Positions 6,375 to 12,823 of a DNA stretch of 12,960 bases are shown piece after piece (within the stretch, counting starts at the first letter, position 1; each line of letters starts with the position of its first letter). The notes under the pieces are model-generated. The model was not told the DNA's origin, ran no database searches, and worked only from the letters and a program-made list of their open reading frames with translations. The translations under genes were made by a program, and so were the position numbers. This stretch comes from JBBQIY01 sp964618405 (GTDB taxonomy: Bacteria; Verrucomicrobiota; Kiritimatiellia; RFP12; UBA3636): the NCBI GenBank assembly GCA_964618405.1, contig CAZUAY010000096.1, positions 1-12,960 on the forward strand, in the 5' to 3' direction.

Positions 6375-7856
6375 TTAGAAATAAAGATCGCGTTCACCGG
6401 CGCAAATCTTATTGTACCGATTCAGCACTTGAGGGTAGAACTTGGGATAATTTGCCTCAATAGCGGCGAGTTCGGACTTGATCACCGGTTCGCAGATCTT
6501 GATACTTTCTGGCGAAGCGAAATCATCGAGCCACTCGCGGAACGTCAGCACAGCATTGACCTTGCAGAAGGTTCCTTCTTTACCGGTCTTGAGCGAATCC
6601 ATGATGCAGCCGCCCGTGCGGCCGCAGCGATAGCCGGCAGTGCAGAACGAGGTAATCGTACCACGGCGAGCCAGATCACAGATCAACTCCTCCAGCGTGC
6701 GCGGATCGCCAAGCAGGAATTGCTGCTCGTCAATCTCCTGAGAAACATCCTTCTTTGCGTAAGCACCAATGCCGATGCGAGTCGAGGCATCCATCTGCGT
6801 GATGCCGATGTCGACACACTTATCGCGCAGTTCTGGCGACTCCCGAGCGGTCACAATGATGCCCGTGTAAGGAACCGAAAGACGCAGCACCGTGACGGCG
6901 TGCATAAAATTATCGTCCGTGAAATTTTCCGTTGGATTGCTCGACACATCGGAGCCGCTGGCCGTATGCATGCGAGGAACCGAGAATGTGTGGGGACCGA
7001 CGCCCGAGTAACGCTCTAATTCGCGGGCGTGAGTCACGAGGCCCATGACCTCGAAACGCCAATCGTGCAAACCGAAGAGCGCTCCGAGTCCGACATCGTC
7101 GATGCCGGCATCAAACGCACGGTGCATACTCGTGATGCGCCAACCGTAATCACCCTTGATCGTGCCCGCCGGATGCATCGTCTCATACGTTTTGTGATGA
7201 TAGGATTCTTGGAAAACTTGAAAAGTTCCAATTCCAGCGGTTTGCACGATTTTAAGATCGTCGATAGACATCGGGGCGGCATTGACGTTGATGCGGCGCA
7301 CGTTGCTGGTGCCGTTGCGTGTTTTGACTTTAACCGAATAGATGGCTTCAAGGCTTTCCGCAATGAAATTTGCACCCGAAATCGGATGTTCGCCATAGAC
7401 GGCCATGACGCGCTTATGGCCGTCGCGTCCCGTCATCGCCTCTGCCTCCGCTTTGATTTCATCCATGGTCAGGCAACGGCGTTTCTGTAAATCGTTATCA
7501 CTGCTAAACCCGCAATAAAGACAGCGGTTGACGCAATAATTGGAGATATACATCGGCGCAAACGTGACGATACGGTTATCGTACACGAAGTGCTTGATCT
7601 TGAGTGCGGTCTCCTCCATCTCCTTGCGCAGATCAGGATCCGTGACGTGCAAGAGCAGTGCCGTTTCAGTAGGGTCGAGCGTCTGGATGGCCATCGATTT
7701 GGCGAGAATTTCGCGGATGCGACCGGGGTCCGGATTTTTTCCGGCCTCAAGCTGGCTTTCGATCAGATCGTCGTCAATGAAGTCGCGACCATTTTTGTAA
7801 TAGCGCGTAATTTCATCGCGCTTGATAACGTTTTCAACTGTAAATTTAGTGCTCAT
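6375..7856 (-). CDS. HydG-like radical SAM tyrosine lyase (altered C-terminal cluster motif)
   Basis: HydG cleaves tyrosine to make the CO and CN ligands of the [FeFe]-hydrogenase H-cluster. The 493 residues match HydG length and not the shorter ThiH. The radical SAM motif is CVNRCLYC (C108, C112, C115), flanked by FAPMYISNY as in HydG. Further family blocks are YHHKTYETMHPAG, DDVGLGALFGLHDWRFEV and PYTGIIVTARESPELR. HydG's C-terminal auxiliary cluster uses C-x2-C-x22-C. Here the first and third cysteines are present (C405, C431), but the middle one is glycine (CTAGYRC, G408), with extra cysteines at 411 and 417. No hydE or hydF is nearby. It may be a divergent maturase or a relative with another job. 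AAGGA precedes the ATG by eight bases. It heads an apparent operon with the GDPD and dsrE-like genes. Confidence 0.85.
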   Translation of the reverse strand: MSTKFTVENVIKRDEITRYYKNGRDFIDDDLIESQLEAGKNPDPGRIREILAKSMAIQTLDPTETALLLHVTDPDLRKEMEETALKIKHFVYDNRIVTFAPMYISNYCVNRCLYCGFSSDNDLQKRRCLTMDEIKAEAEAMTGRDGHKRVMAVYGEHPISGANFIAESLEAIYSVKVKTRNGTSNVRRINVNAAPMSIDDLKIVQTAGIGTFQVFQESYHHKTYETMHPAGTIKGDYGWRITSMHRAFDAGIDDVGLGALFGLHDWRFEVMGLVTHARELERYSGVGPHTFSVPRMHTASGSDVSSNPTENFTDDNFMHAVTVLRLSVPYTGIIVTARESPELRDKCVDIGITQMDASTRIGIGAYAKKDVSQEIDEQQFLLGDPRTLEELICDLARRGTITSFCTAGYRCGRTGGCIMDSLKTGKEGTFCKVNAVLTFREWLDDFASPESIKICEPVIKSELAAIEANYPKFYPQVLNRYNKICAGERDLYF

Positions 7857-7905
7857 AATTTGTATCCTTGGGTTCAGAATTAGTCCTCGCCATCAGAAAG
7901 AAAGA

Positions 7906-7925
7906 ATTATGAATATTATCATAAT
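7906..7925. promoter_or_regulatory. Inverted repeat over the -10 region of the hydG-like gene (possible operator)
   Basis: ATTATGA and TCATAAT are perfect inverted arms around six bases. The repeat covers the predicted -10 box, a good place for a repressor. On the minus strand it contains TGATAAT, identical to one half of the 7-1-7 Fur box, while the other half matches at four of seven positions. Iron control would suit an iron-sulfur enzyme, but the match is partial and AT-rich sequence gives such hits easily. Confidence 0.35.
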
Positions 7926-7941
7926 GAAACGTAGTGGTCAA
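7913..7941 (-). promoter_or_regulatory. Putative promoter of the hydG-like operon
   Basis: On the minus strand TTGACC (7941-7936) and TAATAT (7918-7913) are 17 bases apart. A GATAAT box overlaps with 15-base spacing as an alternative. The start would fall near 7906, leaving a leader of about 50 bases with AAGGA before the ATG. The promoter lies after the repeat block that separates this operon from ribF. Confidence 0.5.
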
Positions 7942-7953
7942 ACCGGAGTTCCC

Positions 7954-7985
7954 GAATTGGAGTTTCCCCGAATTGTAGTTTCGGC
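7954..7985. repeat. 16-bp tandem repeat, two units
   Basis: GAATTGGAGTTTCCCC is followed directly by GAATTGTAGTTTCGGC, which matches at 13 of 16 positions. A partial third unit (CGGAGTTCCC) precedes it at 7944-7953. No function is apparent; it may be decayed minisatellite DNA. Confidence 0.6.
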
Positions 7986-7990
7986 GCATC

Positions 7991-8018
7991 GCGAAAAAAC
8001 GAGGAGGTGACTTTTCGC
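7991..8018. other. Hairpin with Shine-Dalgarno sequence in its loop
   Basis: GCGAAAA (7991-7997) and TTTTCGC (8012-8018) can pair, leaving a 14-base loop that contains AGGAGGTGA (8002-8010), a perfect complement of the usual 16S rRNA tail. On the plus strand an ATG follows eight bases later (8019) but opens only a six-codon frame (MNRGRG). On the minus strand, which ribF read-through would transcribe, the loop reads TCACCTCCT, copying the 16S tail itself. Confidence 0.4.
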
Positions 8019-8047
8019 ATGAATCGAGGACGAGGATGAGCGAAGCA

Positions 8048-8107
8048 AACGGAGCGGGGGTTTTCGAACCCCCGTCGTGTCGGGGACAGAAATGTCCCCG
8101 CTCCGTT
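8048..8107. repeat. Paired-hairpin (BIME/REP-like) element, family II, copy 1
   Basis: An outer 7-bp stem AACGGAG/CTCCGTT (8048-8054, 8101-8107) encloses two hairpins. The first is CGGGGGTT-TTCG-AACCCCCG (8055-8074); a 6-base linker TCGTGT follows; the second is CGGGGACA-GAAA-TGTCCCCG (8081-8100). Read on its own strand each hairpin carries the same CGGAG head, so this is two REP-like units facing each other. It lies just after ribF and could also stabilise or end that transcript. A second copy with compensatory changes is at 12755-12814. Confidence 0.8.
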
Positions 8108-8174
8108 CGTTGAAACCACTTCCTAGCGAAGTTACGGACAAAATTGTATCGGTCACATTCTCTGCCAGCAACTC

Positions 8175-9116
8175 TCACTTTGACCGTACGGCGAGAATAT
8201 CCAGTTTTATCTGCTGAACGAGCGCATCAACCGTATCAAATTTAAGTTCGTCGCGAAGCCTGCGGATGAAGCGCACATCAATTTCTTCGCCATGGAGATC
8301 GCCCTCAAAATCAAGAATGTGCACTTCAAATTCGGGCACAAGCAAATCGGAATCAGTAAACGTCGGACGATAGCCGAGATTCGCCACGCCTCTCAACCAT
8401 ACGGTGGGGCTGTGGCTGCGTATACACGCTTCCACTTCATACACGCCAACAGGCGGAAGCACTTCGGCCTCGGGACGAAAATTCGCTGTTGCGAACCCAA
8501 GCTTCGTACCAACTCCACGACCGTATAACGTCCGCTCACGGATCAGATGGGCGCGTCCCAGCATTGCAGCCGCCTCGACCAACTCACCATTCTTGATGGT
8601 CGCACGAATAATAGAGCTGGAAATACGCCGCCCTTCATGCTCAACCATCGGTGTTTGAAGGATCTTAATTTTCCCTTGGCTAATGGAAGTAATGGCCGCC
8701 AAGCTACCCGCACGATCCCGCCCAAACCGCCAGTTGTCTCCAGAAACAACCGTACAAGAGTGATCTGGTTTCATCCATCCGCTAAAAACCATGGAGATAA
8801 ACTGCTCGGGAGAAAGCGACGCAAGTTCCTTCGTAAACGGCATCAGCAAACATCCGTCTACCCCCAACTCAGCCAGAATTTTAAGCCGCAATTCAAGCCG
8901 CGTCAGCAAGGGTGGCTTGCGTTCGGGCGCAATCACTGCGAGAGGATGGGGATCAAAGGTCAGTACCCAAGCTTTAGCACCGTTCTCGCGTGCGCAGGCT
9001 AACGTAGAGGAAAGAATCTGTCGATGCCCAAGATGAACACCATCAAAAAAACCTGCAGCCAAGACAATATTGGGAACCTCTTCGGGAAGTCCAATTGGAG
9101 TTTCCACAATTTTCAC
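8175..9116 (-). CDS. ribF: Bifunctional riboflavin kinase/FAD synthetase RibF
   Basis: RibF phosphorylates riboflavin to FMN and adenylates FMN to FAD. The 313 residues show both modules. The N-terminal FAD synthetase nucleotidyltransferase has GFFDGVHLGHR (22-32), TFDPHP (53-58), the GDNWRFGRDRAG block (126-137) and ISSSIIR (165-171). The C-terminal flavokinase has GRGVGTKLGFATAN (199-212) and NLGYRPTF (246-253), where the usual PTAN appears as ATAN, a mild variation. Translation starts at a GTG (9116) three bases after the smpB stop. AGGGGG, placed across the smpB end, is its ribosome-binding site six bases away, so the two are coupled. It is the last gene of the rpoZ-smpB-ribF operon and is followed by a paired-hairpin repeat. 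Confidence 0.96.
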   Translation of the reverse strand: MKIVETPIGLPEEVPNIVLAAGFFDGVHLGHRQILSSTLACARENGAKAWVLTFDPHPLAVIAPERKPPLLTRLELRLKILAELGVDGCLLMPFTKELASLSPEQFISMVFSGWMKPDHSCTVVSGDNWRFGRDRAGSLAAITSISQGKIKILQTPMVEHEGRRISSSIIRATIKNGELVEAAAMLGRAHLIRERTLYGRGVGTKLGFATANFRPEAEVLPPVGVYEVEACIRSHSPTVWLRGVANLGYRPTFTDSDLLVPEFEVHILDFEGDLHGEEIDVRFIRRLRDELKFDTVDALVQQIKLDILAVRSK

Positions 9117-9119
9117 GTA

Positions 9120-9614
9120 TTACCCCCTGTAGTGCTGCGAAATAGCACGCTCGGCATCACGATCCGATTCGCGCCGACGAAGCGTTTCACGTTTGTCCAC
9201 TTCCGCCTTGCCTTTGCAAACGCCCAGCTCAACCTTGACACGACCTTTGATCATGTAGAGACTAAGCGGAACGAGCGTATGCCCCTTCTGTTCCACAAAC
9301 TCACGCAATTTTAGAATCTGCTTCTTGTGCATCAGCAGCTTGCGAGAGCGAAGGGATTCGTGGTTAAAACGGTTCCCAAAGTTGTAAGGAGGGATGGTCA
9401 CGTTGTCGAGAAAGATCTCGTTCGTACGCTTATCAACATGAGCGAACGCTCCGTTCAGGCTCGCTTGCCCCATGCGAACCACCTTCACCTCGGTTCCAAC
9501 CAACTGCAAACCCGCCTCGATTTTCTCCAAGACGGTGTAATCGTGAAGGGCTTTGCGGTTGCGCGTGAGCACATGTCGCCCTCCTGGGGAAGACGGAGCT
9601 TTTTCTTTAGCCAC
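9120..9614 (-). CDS. smpB: SsrA-binding protein SmpB
   Basis: SmpB binds tmRNA and delivers it to ribosomes stalled on broken messages (trans-translation). The 164 residues carry the family blocks TRNRKALHDY (17-26), GTEVK (40-44), IPPYNFGNRFNHESLRSRKLL (about 74-94, the tmRNA-binding barrel), GHTLVPLSLY (111-120) and DKRET (140-144), ending in the basic tail that enters the decoding site. Length is typical. The start is a GTG at 9614, eight bases after the rpoZ stop, with only a weak GAAG site, so it may depend on coupling to rpoZ translation. ribF follows after three bases. Confidence 0.97.
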   Translation of the reverse strand: MAKEKAPSSPGGRHVLTRNRKALHDYTVLEKIEAGLQLVGTEVKVVRMGQASLNGAFAHVDKRTNEIFLDNVTIPPYNFGNRFNHESLRSRKLLMHKKQILKLREFVEQKGHTLVPLSLYMIKGRVKVELGVCKGKAEVDKRETLRRRESDRDAERAISQHYRG

Positions 9615-9622
9615 GGCTGTGT

Positions 9623-9853
9623 TTACTTCATTCTGCCATCGCGTGCAAGCGCATCGAAATCATATTCCGATTGCAACTTGCCTTCCGCGATCTCGCGGAG
9701 GACGATATCCAGACGATCTTCTTCGGCGGAAAGCGGAATGACGAGTGGCCTCATGCCTGAATTCAGCTCACGGAAGCGTAGGGAAACCATGTTCACCAAT
9801 ACAGGTACGCTCGGTACGCGGGCTTTAGCTTGTTCAAGAAGTTCAATGTTCAT
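9623..9853 (-). CDS. rpoZ: RNA polymerase omega subunit RpoZ
   Basis: Omega helps fold the beta' subunit and assemble RNA polymerase. The 76-residue protein contains VLVNMVSLRFRELNSGMRPLV (18-38) and DRLDIVLREIAEGKL (46-60), the two conserved omega helices. This is close to usual length. The ATG at 9853 has AAGG about 11 bases upstream, within an 11-base palindrome (AGGTA-TACCT arms, 9857-9867). It is the first gene of the operon, with a strong promoter 45-75 bases upstream. Confidence 0.92.
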   Translation of the reverse strand: MNIELLEQAKARVPSVPVLVNMVSLRFRELNSGMRPLVIPLSAEEDRLDIVLREIAEGKLQSEYDFDALARDGRMK

Positions 9854-9899
9854 TTCAGGTAATACCTTGCAGTTGCTTTCTGATTTTAGACGAGTGATT

Positions 9900-9929
9900 A
9901 GTATACGATAAAATGATCACAATAGTCAA
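9900..9929 (-). promoter_or_regulatory. Promoter of the rpoZ-smpB-ribF operon
   Basis: On the minus strand TTGACT (9929-9924) and TATACT (9905-9900) each match five of six sigma70 consensus bases and are 18 bases apart. Transcription would start near 9893 and leave a leader of about 40 bases. A TGATCA palindrome sits in the spacer. This promoter is divergent to that of hisA. Confidence 0.65.
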
Positions 9930-9988
9930 CCGACGATTTTTTGGGCGAATTTTGCCATGCTTTTTTTTGCGCCCCTTTTATTATCTGC

Positions 9989-10017
9989 TTGAAAACATGC
10001 CCCGTGTATGGTAAAAA
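9989..10017 (+). promoter_or_regulatory. Putative hisA-recJ promoter with extended -10
   Basis: TTGAAA (9989-9994) and TAAAAA (10012-10017) are 17 bases apart, and TGG directly before the -10 box forms an extended -10. The predicted start is base 10024, the A of the hisA ATG. No Shine-Dalgarno site is present, so a leaderless message is likely. Confidence 0.5.
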
Positions 10018-10023
10018 ACATCT

Positions 10024-10755
10024 ATGAAAATCCTTCCCGCTATAGATTTAAAAGGTGGCCAATGCGTACGCTTGCGTCAAGGCCGCATGGATGATGCAAC
10101 CATTTATTCTTCCGACCCTGTCGAGATGGCACTCCAGTGGCAATCGCTGGGTGCCGAGTACATTCATATCGTTGATTTAGACGGCGCATTCGCTGGCAGG
10201 CCTGCCCACACCGATATCATCACGCGAATCGCCAAGGCCATCACGATTCCATTTGAGGTCGGCGGCGGACTCCGCACTGACGAACATGTGCGTGAAGTCA
10301 TTGATGCTGGAGCCTCTCGGGCCATTATCGGAACACGGGCAGTATCAGATGTTGAATCACTCAAGCAACTCGTTTCACGCTATGGTGAAGCCATCGCCGT
10401 CGGCATTGATGCGAGAGACGGTTTTGTTCAGGTCAACGGTTGGGTTGAGACGACGGCAGTGCGAGCCACGGAGCTTGCCGTGATGATCGTTGGATTCGGA
10501 ATCAAAACGCTAATCTACACCGACACGGCCACAGACGGCATGCTCAAGGGTCCCAACCTGAAGGCCATGGCCGAAATGGCAGATGCCGTCCCCTCGATCT
10601 CCGTAATCGCATCCGGTGGCGTTAAAGCCCCTGAAGACATCACAGCATTGATCGCACTTGCGCGAACGAACCTCAACGGCGTAATCATCGGCAAGGCGCT
10701 CTACGAGAATTCTGCAACCCTACCAGAATTTCTCGCTGCGGCGAAAAACCGCTAA
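10024..10755 (+). CDS. hisA: Phosphoribosylformimino-5-aminoimidazole carboxamide ribotide isomerase HisA
   Basis: HisA is the TIM-barrel isomerase that converts ProFAR to PRFAR, the fourth step of histidine synthesis. The 243 residues match the family. MKILPAIDLKGGQCVRL places the catalytic D8, GIDARDG places the second catalytic D129, and YTDTATDGM holds the threonine region near 166-172. The phosphate-binding loops are FEVGGGLRT (77-85) and IASGGV (195-200). No other his gene is in the window. The ATG at 10024 lacks a ribosome-binding site and lies seven bases after a -10 box. recJ starts three bases after its stop, so the two form an operon joining amino-acid synthesis to DNA repair, probably by convenience of expression. 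Confidence 0.96.
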   Translation: MKILPAIDLKGGQCVRLRQGRMDDATIYSSDPVEMALQWQSLGAEYIHIVDLDGAFAGRPAHTDIITRIAKAITIPFEVGGGLRTDEHVREVIDAGASRAIIGTRAVSDVESLKQLVSRYGEAIAVGIDARDGFVQVNGWVETTAVRATELAVMIVGFGIKTLIYTDTATDGMLKGPNLKAMAEMADAVPSISVIASGGVKAPEDITALIALARTNLNGVIIGKALYENSATLPEFLAAAKNR

Positions 10756-10758
10756 GCC

Positions 10759-12507
10759 GTGACGACCACCAAAAAAGATCTCGCATGGCCCGCGTGCAAG
10801 TGGTCGACGACAGTCGTTGACACAGCGACGGCCGAGCTACTGGCATCAGAGTTGTCCATTGCCATGACGGTAGCGAAATGCCTCGTCTTAAGAGGTATTA
10901 CAACCAGTCTCGAAGCCGAGACCTTCCTCAACCCTAAGCTCGGACAATGCCTTCTTCCAGACCAACTGCCAGGAATCGCTCAAGCAGCCGATGCCATCTG
11001 TCGGCATGTGGCGGCTAAAAACAAAATTGTTGTTTTTGGCGACTATGATGCCGATGGCATCACGGCATCAGCGGCCCTCGCCCGAGCCATCAGCGGCATT
11101 GGCGGGAGTGTTTCTATTTTCATCCCCGATCGACAAAACGAGGGCTACGGATTTACCATTAACGCGCTCCGCCGCTGCCTCGAAGAGATGGGAACGGTAG
11201 ACCTTATTGTCACGGTCGACTGTGGAATCTCACAAAGCGAGGCGTGCCGCGAGGCGACGTCACGCGGAGTGGAGATTGTGATCACGGACCACCACAGCAT
11301 CACAGAGGAAATCCCCGTAACAGCCTCGGCCATCGTGAATCCTGGGCTTCCCGGCACCCCTGAACCCCTGCGCCACCTGTGCGGAGCAGGCGTCGCCTTT
11401 AAGCTGGCTCATCAACTCGCGAAATGCGCATTAACACCTGAAGACGGCCGTCGACTTTTGCATTCGATTCTGCCACTCATCGCCATCGGCACGGTCGGCG
11501 ATCTCGTGCCACTAACCGGCGAGAACAGAATCATCGTCAGCAAGGGTCTCGAAATCATGAATCGTGGCGACTGTGGCGGCAACGAAGGAATCCGTGCGTT
11601 AAAATACCTGGCTGGGATCAACAACCGCCCAACCACGGCCTCCGATCTCGGGTTCACGCTTGCGCCACGCATCAATGCCGCTGGACGTGTCGGCAAGCCT
11701 TCCACGGCCATCGCCTTACTCTCCACCACCACGAGCAACGAGGCGACCAAGAATGCAACTATTCTGGAAGAGAACAATCTCAGACGACGGGACGAAGAAG
11801 CCGATGCACTGACAGAAGCCAGCGCGCTCGTCGCAAACGCATTAAAAACGTACGAACATTCGATTGTGCTTTTTAATCCTACCTGGCATCCCGGCGTGGT
11901 GGGACTCGTTGCCTCGCGTCTTGTCTCAGCATACGGACTCCCCACGATCATTATTACGAACGGTGAGGACGGAATTGCCCGTGGCTCAGCGCGCTGTCCC
12001 GAGCACAAAGATCTCGATCTCATGCCGATCCTCGAAAGCTGCGCGCAGCTCCTCGATCGATACGGAGGACACCGCGTCGCCGCAGGCCTCTCGCTGAGCG
12101 TCGCTAACATCGAACCCTTCAGACAGCATTTCGATGCATCCTGTGCGAAGGCGACGGAAGGTCTTGATTTACGAACAGAACTCTTAATCGACGATTGGCT
12201 CCAACCTTCTGATATCAACGCTTCACTTGAAACGGGTCTTCATCTCTTAGAGCCCTGCGGCATGGAAAACACGGTCCCGAAACTTGGCGTAAAAGGCCTT
12301 ACTTTGAAATCAGACCCCAAATGCTTTGGCAAGACCAACAACCACTGGGAACTCACTTTTAAAGAGATCACGCACCGCTGTATTGCGTTTCGCCACGAGT
12401 CGATGCCGTTCAAAGCAGGCGATAAGCTCGATTTAATTTTCACGCTTTCCAGCTCGGTCTACGATCCCGTACAACTGATCCTCAAAGATGCTGCCCCTTC
12501 TGCGTAG
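10759..12507 (+). CDS. recJ: Single-stranded-DNA-specific exonuclease RecJ
   Basis: RecJ degrades single-stranded DNA 5' to 3' in recombination and mismatch or base-excision repair. The 582 residues are close to the E. coli length (577). DHH-domain motifs are in order: VFGDYDADG (92-100), VDCGIS (153-158), ITDHH (175-179) and GTVGDLV (244-250). RINAAGR (304-310) follows. The DHHA1 domain has HPGVVGLVASRL (377-388) and GGHRVAAGLS (436-445), and an OB-like C-terminal region follows. The start is a GTG three bases after the hisA stop, with no strong Shine-Dalgarno site, so translation is probably coupled. It is followed by a repeat-rich stretch rather than a clear terminator. Confidence 0.96.
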   Translation: MTTTKKDLAWPACKWSTTVVDTATAELLASELSIAMTVAKCLVLRGITTSLEAETFLNPKLGQCLLPDQLPGIAQAADAICRHVAAKNKIVVFGDYDADGITASAALARAISGIGGSVSIFIPDRQNEGYGFTINALRRCLEEMGTVDLIVTVDCGISQSEACREATSRGVEIVITDHHSITEEIPVTASAIVNPGLPGTPEPLRHLCGAGVAFKLAHQLAKCALTPEDGRRLLHSILPLIAIGTVGDLVPLTGENRIIVSKGLEIMNRGDCGGNEGIRALKYLAGINNRPTTASDLGFTLAPRINAAGRVGKPSTAIALLSTTTSNEATKNATILEENNLRRRDEEADALTEASALVANALKTYEHSIVLFNPTWHPGVVGLVASRLVSAYGLPTIIITNGEDGIARGSARCPEHKDLDLMPILESCAQLLDRYGGHRVAAGLSLSVANIEPFRQHFDASCAKATEGLDLRTELLIDDWLQPSDINASLETGLHLLEPCGMENTVPKLGVKGLTLKSDPKCFGKTNNHWELTFKEITHRCIAFRHESMPFKAGDKLDLIFTLSSSVYDPVQLILKDAAPSA

Positions 12508-12516
12508 TAGAAAGTT

Positions 12517-12544
12517 GCGAGTAGCGAGGGGTGAGTGGCAAGTC
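12517..12544 (+). repeat. Heptamer array, four units
   Basis: GCGAGTA, GCGAGGG, GTGAGTG and GCAAGTC follow each other without gaps, ten bases after the recJ stop. The array at 12824-12851 carries the same consensus (GNGAGTN) on the other strand, so the two make a loose inverted pair around the central repeats. Confidence 0.6.
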
Positions 12545-12570
12545 GCACATCCCGAATTTGTCGTTGTGTC

Positions 12571-12642
12571 GATGTGTCGATTTCGTCGAAAAAACTCGCA
12601 ATTGCGGTACAACAACCTGTAGCCGGGTTCGGTGAACCCGGA
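12571..12642 (+). repeat. Directly repeated block, copy 1
   Basis: GATGTGTCGATTTCGTCGAA, then an A run, CTCGCA, a variable stretch and ACAACC precede a GTAG-headed hairpin. The same arrangement recurs at 12862-12931. The flank therefore travels with the hairpin and is not chance sequence. Confidence 0.7.
12617..12641 (+). repeat. Single GTAG-headed REP-like hairpin, family I
   Basis: CTGTAG (12617-12622) leads directly into CCGGGTTC-GGT-GAACCCGG (12623-12641), a perfect 8-bp hairpin. The GTAG head next to a palindrome is the hallmark of REP sequences mobilised by RAYT transposases in other bacteria. Its inverted partner is missing; the following AGGTATCGCTTCCGGCAGCC may be a decayed or different unit. 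Confidence 0.65.
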
Positions 12643-12662
12643 GGTATCGCTTCCGGCAGCCT

Positions 12663-12718
12663 CTGTAGCCGGGTTCGGTGAACCCAGAAGCGTCCGCGAT
12701 CACCGATCGCGGCTACAG
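12663..12718. repeat. Paired-hairpin (BIME/REP-like) element, family I, copy 1
   Basis: Outer stem CTGTAG/CTACAG (12663-12668, 12713-12718) encloses CCGGGTTC-GGT-GAACCCAG (12669-12687, one mismatch), a 6-base linker AAGCGT, and CCGCGATC-ACC-GATCGCGG (12694-12712). On their own strands both hairpins have a GTAG head and a GGT loop, so they are two REP units facing each other. A second copy is at 12906-12960. Confidence 0.8.
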
Positions 12719-12720
12719 GA

Positions 12721-12752
12721 GAAGCAGCGCTTTGCCGCGCTGGGTTCGCCCA
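12721..12752. repeat. Short double hairpin between the two repeat families
   Basis: GAAG leads into CAGCGC-TTTGCC-GCGCTG (12725-12742), which overlaps TGGG-TTCG-CCCA (12741-12752). It has the look of a third REP-like unit with a GAAG head, but only one copy is visible. Confidence 0.45.
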
Positions 12753-12754
12753 CC

Positions 12755-12814
12755 AACGGAGAACGGGTTTTCCAACCCGTTTTCGTACACGGACAAGAAT
12801 GTCCGTGCTCCGTT
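12755..12814. repeat. Paired-hairpin (BIME/REP-like) element, family II, copy 2
   Basis: Outer stem AACGGAG/CTCCGTT (12755-12761, 12808-12814) encloses AACGGGTT-TTCC-AACCCGTT (12762-12781), a 6-base linker TTCGTA, and CACGGACA-AGAA-TGTCCGTG (12788-12807). Stem, loop and linker lengths equal those at 8048-8107. Five base pairs differ from that copy on both sides, so pairing is kept. Confidence 0.82.
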
Positions 12815-12823
12815 ATGCTTCGC

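Larger units (their letters stand above)
7857..8174. other. Gene-free spacer between ribF and the hydG-like gene
   Basis: No convincing gene is seen in these 318 bases. From low to high coordinates they hold the hydG-like promoter and inverted repeat (7906-7941) and a 16-base tandem repeat (7954-7985). Next come a hairpin with a Shine-Dalgarno-like loop (7991-8018), a purine-rich GAGGACGAGGATGAG stretch (about 8025-8040) and the paired-hairpin element (8048-8107). Nothing is recognised in 8108-8174. Confidence 0.75.

Noticed and set aside
8048..8107. tRNA or tRNA-like gene
   Set aside because: The cloverleaf-like fold has only two inner hairpins, no T-loop or anticodon consensus and no acceptor tail; the second genomic copy shows it is a repeat.
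7846..8178. A 110-codon minus-strand frame across the ribF-hydG gap
   Set aside because: It runs straight through the promoter, the tandem repeat and the paired hairpin, and the translation shows no recognisable domain.
7955..9105. A 13-base match (AATTGGAGTTTCC) between the tandem repeat at 7955-7967 and the start of ribF at 9093-9105
   Set aside because: About one such match is expected by chance in a window of this length, and the flanks do not align.
9943..9974. Inverted GGGCG/CGCCC arms near T runs as a terminator
   Set aside because: The stem is only 5 bp with a 22-base loop, and it lies between two divergent promoters where no transcript needs ending.
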